Assembly: GCA_029718625.1 (NCBI GenBank)
Contig: CM056376.1
Span: forward strand, 107,599,105-107,663,104
From: Synaphobranchus kaupii
Lineage: Eukaryota > Chordata > Actinopteri > Anguilliformes > Synaphobranchidae
Length of the DNA stretch: 64,000 nt
Direction: 5' to 3'
Shown in pieces: positions 45,067 through 59,046 of this stretch. Numbering within the stretch: the stretch's first letter is position 1; every line of letters begins with the position of its first letter. The translations under genes and the position numbers were made by a program. The notes under the pieces are model-generated. The model searched no databases and had not been told where the DNA came from. It worked only from the letters and a program-made list of their open reading frames with translations.

Positions 45067-47856
45067 CTGCAAATGTACAGACACACACACAGGCTTTATG
45101 CAAATGTACAGACACACATACAGGCTTTACGCAAATGTACAGACACACACACAGGCTTTATGCAAATGTACAGACACACATACAGGCTTTATGCAACTGT
45201 ACACACACACACAGGCTTTCTGCAAATGTACAGACACACATAGGCTTTCTGCAAATGTACAGACACACGTAGGCTTTCTGCAAATGTACAGACACACATA
45301 GGCTTTCTGCAAATGTACAGACACACACAAGCTTTCTGCAAATATAGACAAACATAGGATTTCTGCAAATGAAGACACAGGCTTTATGTAAATGAAGATG
45401 TAGGCTACTGGCCAGTTCTTTCCACATTCCAGTCTTTCTGTGCAACCACTAGCAAATTTTAGTGCAATGCCATTTATTATTATTATTATTTTTATGTTTA
45501 ACTCAAGCTCGAGTCTCACTCTCAGCATCTCCCAACTAAAATATGATCATAACACAGTATTATTCTGTTAATGAAAATACTACGTACCAACACCACCGAC
45601 TTTGGTTCTGATGGAACACTTATCAGCACAAAACTGCTAAAAGGATAGCAGCTAAAGGTTTTGGTAGCTGTCACCAAATTTCTGAATCTACACTGCCTCC
45701 TAAAAGATTATACACTAGTATTGAAAAACAACTCCAATTAACCAACGTCTGCCAGGCAAACCGTGCTGGCTGGACAAAAGGGGGCTTTTAATATACACCT
45801 CGCTGGAATCTGCCCTTTACCAGACACTGGTGGAATACGTGTTAGAATATATGTATAATATCACCGTCTTGCATTTTTCACTAAACCTGAAATGGAGCTG
45901 AATTTTACATTTTATTTGAACTTTTATTTTCAGATTTCCTTTTCAAGGACAACTCCCATAGCTTAAATTATGTACATTATCAATTATGGATGTCTGCTGC
46001 AATTCCTGTGAAGTAACTTGCTCAAGGGCACAACAGTACTGCTCCACCCTGTAATTAGAAGCATATTTCCTTCACCACCATGCGACTCTCCATGCACTGC
46101 GGGCCAGGTAATATAATACGGCAAATATTCTCAGATATAACTCATGTTTTACCCAGGATTCAAAATGCCTGGTCTCAATTCCATTTCCCTGCTTACTACT
46201 TTGTACCACTCTACCTTCACCACTTTCACTGTCTTGTCCTTTAAATGCTCGCTTACCTGTCTTATACACTGCCTTCCACTGTAACCTGGTTTACCAGTCT
46301 TATACACTGCCTTCCACTGTAACCTGGTTTACCAGTCTTATACACTGCCTTCCACTGTAACCTGGTTTACCAATCTTATACACTGCCTTCCACTGTAAAC
46401 TGGTTTACCAGTCTTATACACTGCCTTCCACTGTAAACTGGTTTACCAGTCTTATACACTGCCTTCCACTGTAAACTGGTTTACCAGTCTTATACACTGC
46501 CTTCCACTGTAAACTGGTTTACCAGTCTTATACACTGCCTTCCACTGTAAACTGGTTTACCAGTCTTATACACTGCCTTCCACTGTAACCTGGTTTACCA
46601 GTCTTATACACTGCCTTCCACTGTAAACTGGTTTACCAGTCTTATACACTGCCTTCCACTGTAAACTGGTTTACCAGTCTTATACACTGCCTTCCACTGT
46701 AACCTGGTTTACCAGTCTTATACACTGCCTTCCACTGTAAACTGGTTTACCAGTCTTATACACTGCCTTCCACTGTAAACTGGTTTACCAGTCTTATACA
46801 CTGCCTTCCACTGTAACCTGGTTTACCAGTCTTATACACTGCCTTCCACTGTAACCTGGTTTACCAGTCTTATACACTGCCTTCCACTGTAAACTGGTTT
46901 ACCAGTCTTAATGCATTGTCTGCACACTACCATGGTAAACTGGTATAACCGTATACCACACAGCCCATCTCATAAAACTCCCACTGTAAGCCTGTCCGTC
47001 TTACACACTATTGAAATGTCCGTAGAGAGACACGCATACCAGCGCAATAGCTTGAGGCGCAGAGTTAAAAGTGTTGAAACTATGACAAACGTTTTGGCTT
47101 TTTCAGCTAACACGCCTTCATCAGAACATATATGATGTGCTGAATTAAATCTTTATTTCTGGAGATTATATAAGGTGTGCGAGTTTCACCGTGCCACTTT
47201 CTTGCACACCGCTATCCCCGGCGCTCTCACTGTAACCTGCTTTACCTGTCTGACAGTGAGCAGCGACTCATCGATCTCTTTCTTCAGCTCCCCGTTGTCG
47301 TCCAGCTCCCCCTTCTCCAGGGCGTCCAGCCATTTCTCCTCCTCGTCCATGGGGACCCTGAGGAACGACTCTGTGTCCATGTCAGGGAGCGGGGAGGGGT
47401 CCAGGTTGCTGTCCTCATCTAGAAAGATCCACCCCCACATACATCCTTAATCAACATTTCCCCATCAGAATTTTAACCCGTTTGTATTACAATTGTACAG
47501 ATTTACTGTCAGTATTTAAACAACAGGGTATGAGGTACCCTAGTAGTTACCCCAGAATACTGCAGAAACAGCAAATCCACAGTAAGCAAGCAGGAACACC
47601 CAAGAGTTAACACGACATCAGGGATGTCAATATAGCTTAAATTATAACTGTCCTCCTAGTTACCTAAGGACAATGCAGAATTAAATCAAGCTTTACAAAT
47701 CTACTTCTCCCACCCACGTCCTCCAGCAAACTTAGCACAGCTCAGTACCGGTTGTAGTTTTTCTGTGTGAGTTGACTGAATGCAGATGAGGTGCGAGCTC
47801 CTGCCTGCACTCACCAAGCCAGGCCCTGTACTGCTCAATGGGGACTCCCTCTGTGG

Positions 47857-47887
<31 letters not shown>

Positions 47888-49668
47888 GTCGTCGTCCACG
47901 ATCATCAAAGGCGAGGGCGATCGAGGAACCTCCGGGACTACCGTGAACGTCGGTACGCTGTCCATGCGCAAAGAAAAAAAACAGCAGTGACTTTGCAGGC
48001 CCAAGAGCAGAACACGAGGGAGTGCAAGCTAGCGGATTTATCATCAACCTGCTTTCTGACTGCTAACCTCAATTCAGGGCGTCTCGTGGTCTGACATCTT
48101 GGATCCATCCATTCAATTAGGGTTTAAACCTGAGCACTGCCGGCCACCCACAGGATCTGATTGCACAACCGATCCCCAATTATGTCATTCAAATTTATTA
48201 CCTTAACAGGCAGAATTATTCAGGGGAGATGTGCTTAGCCTGCGATTCTTGCCAGCTCTCCATTTATAGAGCTGTATACTTAATGTCAAAATTCTTATTT
48301 ACTCATGGACCAAATTGCATTGCCCCTCCCAAGTCCCTAACCTCTGCACCAGGATGCCACCCTTACTCAGGCCCTGAGTCAAAACCCCAGGCAAATTAAA
48401 AGCCCTTCAACTGAAATTATTGCCCAGTACGCACTAATTTCAGGATTTATTACAAAATGGTTCTGGCCTCAGTACCTGCCCAAGAAATAAGATGCCTGCG
48501 CTGTACACGTATAATAACATGAATTAAGTTGGATTTTTGCTATTGGGCCAAGCCAAAAAACCCCTCAGTACCTCAGCCAAAAACCCCTTAGTCTCTCTGT
48601 GGCCCAGACTAACCTCTTTGTGCCCAGGGTCTGCCCCCCCAGTTTGATCTTGAGCTTCAGCTGGGGCTTGATGATGATCCCAGAGTCGGACTCCAGCGCC
48701 TCGGAGGAGAACCCGTGTCCCCCGTCGTCCCGGTGATGCTTCTTCTTATGCTTCTTGTGTTTTTTGTGCTTTTTCTTGTGTGCATTATATACACCGGACA
48801 AGTCCCCATCCACTGAGAAAGGGGGAAGAAAACGTTAACACGCTCGCGTAAGACAAAGAAAAATGTTTATCTCAATGTAGAACGTTCCTAGTTAAAAATG
48901 AACCAAGTAACATTTCCCGCAATGGTATGAACTACATCGCAGCGTTCTTTAAACAGGTGTCACTATGTCTACAGAAAAACTGATACACGCTTTATAACAT
49001 TGTCAAAAACCGCAGTGAAGTAACATTTGGTATTTGAAAAATAGCGAAGATGTCTCAAGTACTGCATTGATATCAGTACAATGTCAGCCAATCCAAAATC
49101 CAGGATATGGTCCCATCCGTATGCAAATGCTCGCAGTTATTAACATGACTTTAGCTTTTTCATTTGCACAAATTATTAAGTTAACTTCGCCACTAACTAT
49201 AACATGTAGTTCGTTAGATTCAGCCCTGTTCAACACTTTCCATTAATTCATTCATATTCACCTAGGCAGCTAGTATGTTTCGTACAAATAATTAAGCATT
49301 TCAGTTTATATGAGCAATGCTAACGATAATGTTGTCTAGCTAGTGTAATCCGATAACATGCTTTGTGAATAACCGAAGCGCTAACTTTAGCTTATACTAA
49401 GGTTTGTATTTTTATCACAAATTACAATGGTGTAATACATATAAAGAATAAGTTAGCTAGGCTACTCCCTTCCTTCTACAGATAGCAAGCAGGCCGTGTT
49501 TGACCTATGCTTAGTTGAGACGAGAACTCGAGCACCCAGGCTTTACCGCGGCCTACTTCCCAGCGTGTTTACCATGTTTTCTTAACGACCTACATCCAAT
49601 CGGCAAATAAACACCATTTTCTCACCTGAAAGAAACTTTGGATGAATCATGTCTTTCTTCTTCCCCAT
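44608..49668 (-). CDS. ino80b: INO80 complex subunit B, complete coding gene (5 exons)
   Basis: Exons in transcript order: 49668-49626, 48812-48614, 47957-47815, 47418-47246, 45066-44608, totalling 1017 nt, 338 residues plus stop (human about 356). INO80B is a nuclear accessory subunit of the INO80 ATP-dependent nucleosome remodeller. The protein shows a His/Lys-rich tract (KKKHKKHKKHKKKHH), KPQLKLKIKLGGQTLGTK, an Asp12 run, EGVPIEQYRAWL, EKWLDALEKGELDDNGELKK, the PAPA-1 region at about 212-246 (EEMMQKREERARKRRLQAAK) and a C-terminal HIT zinc finger at about 302-331 (CGVLGC...YSC...LCSLECYRKN). All match INO80B in order. It is head to head with aadat and tail to tail with intu. Both splice sites of its last intron border junction-derived tandem repeats. 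Confidence 0.96.
45061..45405 (-). repeat. 12-unit minisatellite containing the ino80b exon 5 acceptor
   Basis: Units begin (plus strand GGCTTT) at 45061, 45092, 45123, 45154, 45185, 45214, 45243, 45272, 45301, about 45329, 45357 and 45380. Spacing is 31, then 29, then 28 and 23 bp. The first unit carries the genuine acceptor (minus strand CATTTGCAG|AAAGCC). Units from 45214 to 45357 keep TTTGCAG or TTGCAGAAA. The four nearest the real site (45092-45185) have lost the AG. Confidence 0.93.
45406..46260 (-). other. Middle of ino80b intron 4
   Basis: AT-rich unique-looking DNA between the two junction-derived arrays. No exon or mobile element recognised. Confidence 0.5.
46261..46906 (-). repeat. 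17-copy 38-bp minisatellite matching the ino80b exon 4 donor
   Basis: Exactly 17 units of 38 bp with no length change. Two unit types alternate, GTAACCTGG and GTAAACTGG (plus strand). The 24-nt stretch 47228-47251 spanning the exon 4 5' splice site matches the unit at 22 of 24 positions. On the minus strand every unit reads CTGGTAAACC or CCAGTTTAC-type donor-like text. At its left edge ACAG|GTAAGC (46257/46256) is a full donor consensus. Degenerate copies trail from 46907 to about 47012. Confidence 0.95.
47246..47418 (-). CDS. ino80b: ino80b exon 4
   Basis: Encodes DEDSNLDPSPLPDMDTESFL, then EEKWLDALEKGELDDNGELK and ESLLTVRQ. It ends CAG|GTAAAG at 47246/47245. The 24 nt across this donor recur as the core of the 38-bp minisatellite downstream. 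Confidence 0.94.
47815..47957 (-). CDS. ino80b: ino80b exon 3 (poly-Asp)
   Basis: Encodes SVPTFTVVPEVPRSPSPLMI V, then twelve Asp codons (mostly GAC) and EPTEGVPIEQYRAWL. Human INO80B has a shorter acidic stretch here, so the GAC run is expanded. Donor GTGAGT. Confidence 0.93.
48614..48812 (-). CDS. ino80b: ino80b exon 2
   Basis: Encodes (V)DGDLSGVYNAHKKKHKKHK, the basic tract, DSGIIIKPQLKLKIKLGGQT and LGTK, with two bases of a split codon before the GTTAGT donor. Confidence 0.92.
49626..49668 (-). CDS. ino80b: ino80b exon 1
   Basis: ATG at 49668 gives MGKKKDMIHPKFLS and one base of a split codon before GTGAGA. It is short and Lys-rich, as expected before the KKKH tract. Confidence 0.85.
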
Positions 49669-50854
49669 TGACACCTGTGACCAAACACGAAACTGGAAGG
49701 AAAAATGTGACAATACTGCTGGAAGCTACATTACTGCAGCAGATCAACTGCGCTAGCTACACTGGATAGTATTTATCCGCTGCGCTGGACACGCTCTCCG
49801 CTGTAGAATCAATGGCAGCGTGTCTCCAGTCAAGCAGTGGCGAATATGTAACTTAACTAACGTGATATTTTCTCACTAACATTACAATTTATCGTTCGCT
49901 AATCCAAAACGACAAAAATGGCAAGCGAGCTGGCTAGTCTTGCTAACCTGTCCCAAGAAGTAAGAATTCGCCAGCAAACCAAGTTGAATTAAGATTAAAT
50001 GCAATTAGCTGACAGCTGTGCTAGCTAGTTCCATGACAATTGTTGCGGGTACTAACATTTACATTATTTAGCAAACCTCAATATATAAACCTCAAAATAT
50101 ATGACAATTCAAACAATGAATGCTTGCAACGCGATGAAACCGCAAACAAGTTTCCACTTTCCACAGTCACGACAAACCGAGGGCGTTGTGGCCAATGAAG
50201 TTTTTACGTAAGTATTATACGTATGTAAATTCGATTGAAGAAATACACTATCCATCGGGCCTTGCGTGAACAGGCTTCCATGCAAGGTCACTATCCCAAA
50301 GCTTTTTAGTAAGGTAAAGTTAGCTGCCTAGCCAAATGGTTATTAAACTATTTTCACTTGTTTAGATTGATTTAACTATTTTCTGTTGCCGATTGATTTG
50401 AGTCTTCCTGAAAGGTTTTTGTTAACTTTTCTGTCATCTAACTTAATCTTACGTTAATTTAAATACTTCCTAGCTGCACATTCATCGGTGCAGCTGACAG
50501 GTAGTCAAGTATTTTATGTAAGTTACTCAAATACCCGCAGTATATGGAGCATATTAATAGCCTGCTTGCTACGTTTTTACACGTGTTTATCTGTAGTGAT
50601 CGCTTTCTAGAAACGTATCCAACAAGTTGTCTGGGTAGTTGAAAATTTTTGTTATTGTGTTCAATGTCTTAACTGTTGTTGCAAGTAGTGTTGCCTTGTG
50701 CAATTCAAAGTAATGCTAACGCGTTAACTAATTTCAATGTACAGTGCATAAACGAATCTGTTTCCCCTGTATAATGGTGATTTGGTGCTTTTGCGGTTGC
50801 TATGGCAATGTGTCGTTCTCATTGATCTTTGTGTCCTAATTGTTATAGGCTGTC
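49669..50854. promoter_or_regulatory. Shared head-to-head promoter interval of ino80b and aadat
   Basis: The two start codons face away from each other across 1186 bp, so regulatory DNA is probably shared. The interval is scattered with GCTAGCTA and TTAGCT words, also seen around the intu start. No TATA box or long CpG island stands out. Confidence 0.5.
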
Positions 50855-54321
<3,467 letters not shown>

Positions 54322-54492
54322 TAATAAGGGATCAGCATGTTTTGTTCATCCGTCTTTTGCGTGAAGTCACAGGCAGAAGCACACAATGCAAAAACTATGA
54401 TATGAGGCATTGTTGCTTTTGTCAGTCATTATTAGGTTCTAAGTATGTGCTAAGTTGCTCATTTACTGTGTTATTTCTTGGGCCTGTCACCC

Positions 54493-54992
54493 NNNNNNNN
54501 NNNNNNNNNNNNNNNNNNNNNNNNNNNNNNNNNNNNNNNNNNNNNNNNNNNNNNNNNNNNNNNNNNNNNNNNNNNNNNNNNNNNNNNNNNNNNNNNNNNN
54601 NNNNNNNNNNNNNNNNNNNNNNNNNNNNNNNNNNNNNNNNNNNNNNNNNNNNNNNNNNNNNNNNNNNNNNNNNNNNNNNNNNNNNNNNNNNNNNNNNNNN
54701 NNNNNNNNNNNNNNNNNNNNNNNNNNNNNNNNNNNNNNNNNNNNNNNNNNNNNNNNNNNNNNNNNNNNNNNNNNNNNNNNNNNNNNNNNNNNNNNNNNNN
54801 NNNNNNNNNNNNNNNNNNNNNNNNNNNNNNNNNNNNNNNNNNNNNNNNNNNNNNNNNNNNNNNNNNNNNNNNNNNNNNNNNNNNNNNNNNNNNNNNNNNN
54901 NNNNNNNNNNNNNNNNNNNNNNNNNNNNNNNNNNNNNNNNNNNNNNNNNNNNNNNNNNNNNNNNNNNNNNNNNNNNNNNNNNNNNNNNNNNN
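54493..54992. other. Assembly gap of exactly 500 N
   Basis: A round-number N run, typical of a scaffold join of unknown length. No aadat exon is recognisable in the following 9 kb. Confidence 0.98.
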
Positions 54993-56639
54993 TTGGTGGG
55001 TGTGTCAGAGGTGTTACCCAATCAGCTGCGACATGTATATAAACCCCGCCGTATTAAAAAGGAAACGCTTATGTAACACAACAGGGTGTTCAACGCACCA
55101 CCGTTTCCTTTAAATAAACGTTTTGCTACGTTTTGTCGGGGCTGAACCACTGAACTCAATGACACGGACTGCACAGGGAAAGATATTGAGAAATGATTGA
55201 AAATGCATTGTAATAGGACAATAGGACAGCACCTTATTCCTGAACTCCCCTCCTCGGTTGGTGAGAATGTGTTTTGGTGCCCCAAACTTGAATTCTACAA
55301 TGAACTGTGCAAAGAATTCTACAATGCACTGTGCTACATCCTCTGCTTTCTTAGACTTCAGTGGATATGCCTCAGCCCACTAGGCTTGGGACGATGGTCG
55401 ATGGAATCGACTATTGACAATGGTTGAACTCATCGGCGATGGCTATCTATCTTTGTCGATGCCTGGATGATTTTTATTTTTTAAATTCTTAAAATTAAAA
55501 TTAAAATTTTGCCTCTCATTCTGTGTTTTTAATACATTTTCTACTCTACCATGCATTTACAATGTAACGTGTTGTCTGCGTCTTTGAAATGTGATCGCCT
55601 ATGCAGCGCAACGGCGCCATAATTTACCTGGATTGAGCAAAATCACGCTGAGAGCCTACCTTCTGTTAGACCACAGTGCAACTAACTATATAATTTCATT
55701 CAGGTCTAATTAAAGAAATTATATTTCATATTCAATAGTGCTATTGATAAACTATTGTTCAGTCTAGAACGGAGTGTAGGCTTAGGCTACGGAATGGTGA
55801 GCTGTAGCCATATAGCCTATCCCTCAACAGCCTTTTTATTCTAACAGCACAACAAGCTTACCGGTGTCGGACTCGGGGCATGGAAACAAATATAGCCTAA
55901 TATTGTACAATCTGACTGTAGACTAATGAAAGATGTGATCAGAGAAATAAACTAGATTGGATGAAAAGGTGGCCGCTATATTCCTATATTGATACACGGA
56001 ACATCTTCGTCACTCAAGCGAAACATTGAAACGATTTAGGAGTTTCTATAATCTCACATTGATTCAACAGGTTTATGTAGAATAGTAAATCATGTAATTT
56101 ACAATGTAATATAGCCTAGCTTAACCATTTCATCAGTGAAAAAAGTCCTCTATAACGAAAAAAAATCTTCAGTCAAACGTAAGCCTATAGGTCTTGTTGT
56201 CTCTTTATTTTATAGGTTTAGGCTATAAAAAGTTTCTGATTATCAATAAAAATAATTTGTTTCAGGGTAAATTATGTATTTTTGATTACATTAGGTTAGT
56301 TAAAAATGTCTAACCCGATAGTGCTAAGTGAGAGAAGTTACGTGCAGATGGAGATAGACTGTGCGGGATGGCACGCGGCATAAAGGGGATCTTGTGAATC
56401 GCTCACTACAAGACTAAAATGATAATGAACGTGATGACTGCTCGTCTATAGCTTCTTCACGAAATTAAATGAAATTAGTAAAATGAAACGAATTGCTATA
56501 AAACAGACGATGGCACAGAAAGGCTTAGGGAAACTATAGCTCCTGAGCGCTGACCGTGATGCTGACTGTCTCGTTGGACGTTGTAGTCAATCATGACGTC
56601 CCTGTGCAGTCCGTCTCATTACCCAAAAACATGGCTAAG
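54993..56639. other. Post-gap DNA without recognisable genes
   Basis: Contains a TATATAAA box-like site near 55036-55043 followed by an element-like stretch, and several TAGCCTA/TAGGCTA words (55770-56230). I cannot name a family or find an exon. Confidence 0.4.
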
Positions 56640-57150
56640 GCTCCCTTCACTCAGTTTTCTTTTGTACTAACTGACTGTTGTCCATTAAATTCAGCTGAAT
56701 ATGGCTCTCTGCCAGAAGCTGGACATCGAGGGGAGCTTCTGCGCACCTTAGCATCCACAGACCAGTGGATTGGTTGAAAGAATGAATGGGACAGTGACAA
56801 AGTAATGTGGACTTGACACTAAACTGACCTTGACCCATTTACACCACTAAATGGTACTATAGTCACTGTGTTAAGTATTCTATTTTGGTATTGTATTAAG
56901 CAGTGTGATTTGGGTCACACATCGCAATCATAAGCTATGCTTTACAATCGAAATAGTATTTCATAACAATGTCAATATGTTTCAAAACTCTCACCAAATT
57001 GGTGGATGAGAATCCTTGGAACTGGGACCTCAGTGCAGCCATGTTTGGCTTGCGCACCAAAGTAGCTACAGATCACCACCAAGCACTCCCCATTCTACCT
57101 CATGTTCGACAGAGAAGCCAGATATCCATCTGAGGTCCCAGAGACTTTTG
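56640..57150 (+). pseudogene. Decayed LTR-retrotransposon integrase
   Basis: Broken plus-strand frames read KLDIEGSFCAP, then after a stop HPQTSGLVERMNGTVTK, and further on LVDENPWNWDLSAAMFGLRT. HPQT(S/N)G..ER and the following W....A.F..RT order are typical of retroelement integrase cores. Stops and frameshifts make it dead. Confidence 0.72.
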
Positions 57151-57307
57151 GAGTGAGTAGCTAGGTCTCTACATTTCCTTCACTCTAACTTATAGCTAAC
57201 AGCATTTTCTCTCAATTCAAGGTAGCTGAGAATATAGAGGAAATTGTGGCGACAAAAGTTTATAAGTACTAAAATGGACTATACGTTCTTAAAATAGGTG
57301 TAATAGC

Positions 57308-57440
57308 CTTTGAGCTTTATTGGACAGCACAGTGTAGAGACAAGAGGAAAGGTCAGATTCGAACCGACAATGTCGCAAAGAGCACGGGAATACTAGTTAG
57401 GCCGCGCTACAGGCTGCGCCACGGGGAGACACGCCAGGAA
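57308..57440 (-). mobile_element. Second copy of the short tRNA-derived SINE
   Basis: Shares TTGGACAGC(G/A)CAGTGTAGAG with the 34172-34344 copy. On the minus strand it has an A-box-like TGGCGCAGCCTGTAGCGCGG and the B box GGTTCGAATCT. No clear target duplication is seen. Confidence 0.78.
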
Positions 57441-57891
57441 GGCATACTTCGGCTCATACTTAAATAAATAAATCAAATAAATTATTTTTTTTTTTTTAAA
57501 TAGTTCTGTTTATACTTACAAAAAAATGCTGCTAAAAAAAGGTAAACTAGTTCTGTATGCCACTTGTGCTTACTGGATATCTAAATTAGCTTACTTGAGT
57601 TTTATTAACTAAAATGTGGCTTGTTTAGTCCTTAATTTGTCATAGCCATAGGCTACGTGTAGCCTAGCTACGGTTTTTATTTTGTTTTTTTTAAAGGGTT
57701 TCCGTGATATTATAGACAGCTCCGCGTTATCATAGCTATGATGCAGCTTTAGCAAAAACGGGTATGCAGTAACAGACTAACCTTTTTATATTCATTCGTT
57801 TTTTGTTTTCAAAGAGGGCATTTCCCGGTATAATTGCTGACTTGTGTCGAAAGTGCCGCCGTGGTGATAGATTTACCTTAACATCTGTCCG

Positions 57892-57910
57892 ATGTCGTCG
57901 TTTTTCAGGG
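57892..57910 (+). CDS. Possible first coding exon of an unidentified gene
   Basis: ATG TCG TCG TTT TTC AGG is followed by GTAAGA, giving MSSFFR and a perfect donor. The surroundings (57.8-58.2 kb) show the same TAACGTTA and GCTAGC-like words as the intu and ino80b starts. No downstream exon is visible before the LTR element. Speculative. Confidence 0.25.
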
Positions 57911-58564
57911 TAAGAAGAAATTTTATGACAACGTTAACGTTAGAGTTGAAAAGTATGCCCTTTCTATCGCACCACATGTTGGTAAATACCCAGTGCACAA
58001 AATATCATTATTAAATTTTGAAAGTTAAAGATAATATCTAGTCAATGTGAACGTTGAGATTGAGTTAATGTAATTTTGCAAGAAAATGTGTTTGTACGAG
58101 CGCCAGCCAATGCTAGTTGCGAGTTAGCTAGCGAACCATGTGTAACGTTATGATAGTGTGTCAATACAGCTAGCATGTGGTCACGTGCAGGGGCGAATTC
58201 TAAAAGTGGTGACAACAGCTTACTTCAACGTTATTCTGAAGGTAGTGAGCATGTATTTTCAGTTTATTTTGAATATTGTTAATGTTATGTGTGTAATTTA
58301 TGTGTAACGTATTCTTGTTAATGAGTCAATGGGAAACCCCGTATAGTATACTATACTACATTGCACGCATCTTCATAGAACGGTGCACGTAATGGCGTTC
58401 GCCATGTGAGTTGTACGTTGAGTGAAGTCAGTGCTATGGCAAGCCAAATGAGGATTTATTCCATATCCTTGATATCCAGTTTACGGTTTTCCACTAGTTG
58501 CCCGTTTTTTCACAACGTGTTCGACATTTTGTCTTACTAGTTCAACGAAACCGTTTTGATATCA

Positions 58565-58800
58565 AAGATTGGCACCTCCCAGCAAACAAAATGACGTTGG
58601 TACAACGTTGTGGCAACGTCATGTTTTCGTTGCCACAACGTTGCAACATTACGTTGTGACAACGTAAAAGTGTAATTCCCAGATACGTTGTGACAACGTT
58701 ATAATACGACGTTGTGGCGACGTTGTGGCAACGTTGTGACAACGTTGTACAAGTTGTAGCAAAGTTGTATAAATACGTTGTGACAACGTTATAGTTTGCA
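58565..58800. repeat. Cluster of 15-bp palindromes ACGTTGTGACAACGT
   Basis: Exact copies of the self-complementary 15-mer lie at 58651-58665, 58685-58699, 58731-58745 and 58775-58789. Many variants (ACGTTGTGGCAACGT, GTTGTACAAG and similar) fill the rest. Spacing is irregular, so it is not a simple tandem repeat. Confidence 0.9.
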
Positions 58801-59046
58801 CATATTGACAACATTTTTATGTATGCAATTTTAAAAACTATTTCGTGGTATGGTGACAGTTCTTATGTCACTATATAGGCTACATTGTGGCCTACTAATC
58901 TACAAAAAGAATATAAAGTTATAGCCTACTAATATTAAAATGAAGTAACATGGAAAAAGAAACGTTTATAATAAACAATAATTTCTAAACTGTCGGTAGT
59001 GGTTTAATTTCGTCCAATACTTTTTTTTAAAGAAAGACAGAAATAG

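Larger units (their letters stand above)
47419..49625 (-). other. ino80b introns 1-3
   Basis: Three introns of about 400, 660 and 810 bp. No additional exon or recognisable repeat family seen. Confidence 0.5.

Noticed and set aside
46261..46906. CRISPR-like array
   Set aside because: Units are contiguous with no spacers and the genome is a vertebrate. It is a minisatellite.
58542..58814. Minus-strand 90-codon frame
   Set aside because: It is a translation of the palindromic repeat cluster with no family resemblance.
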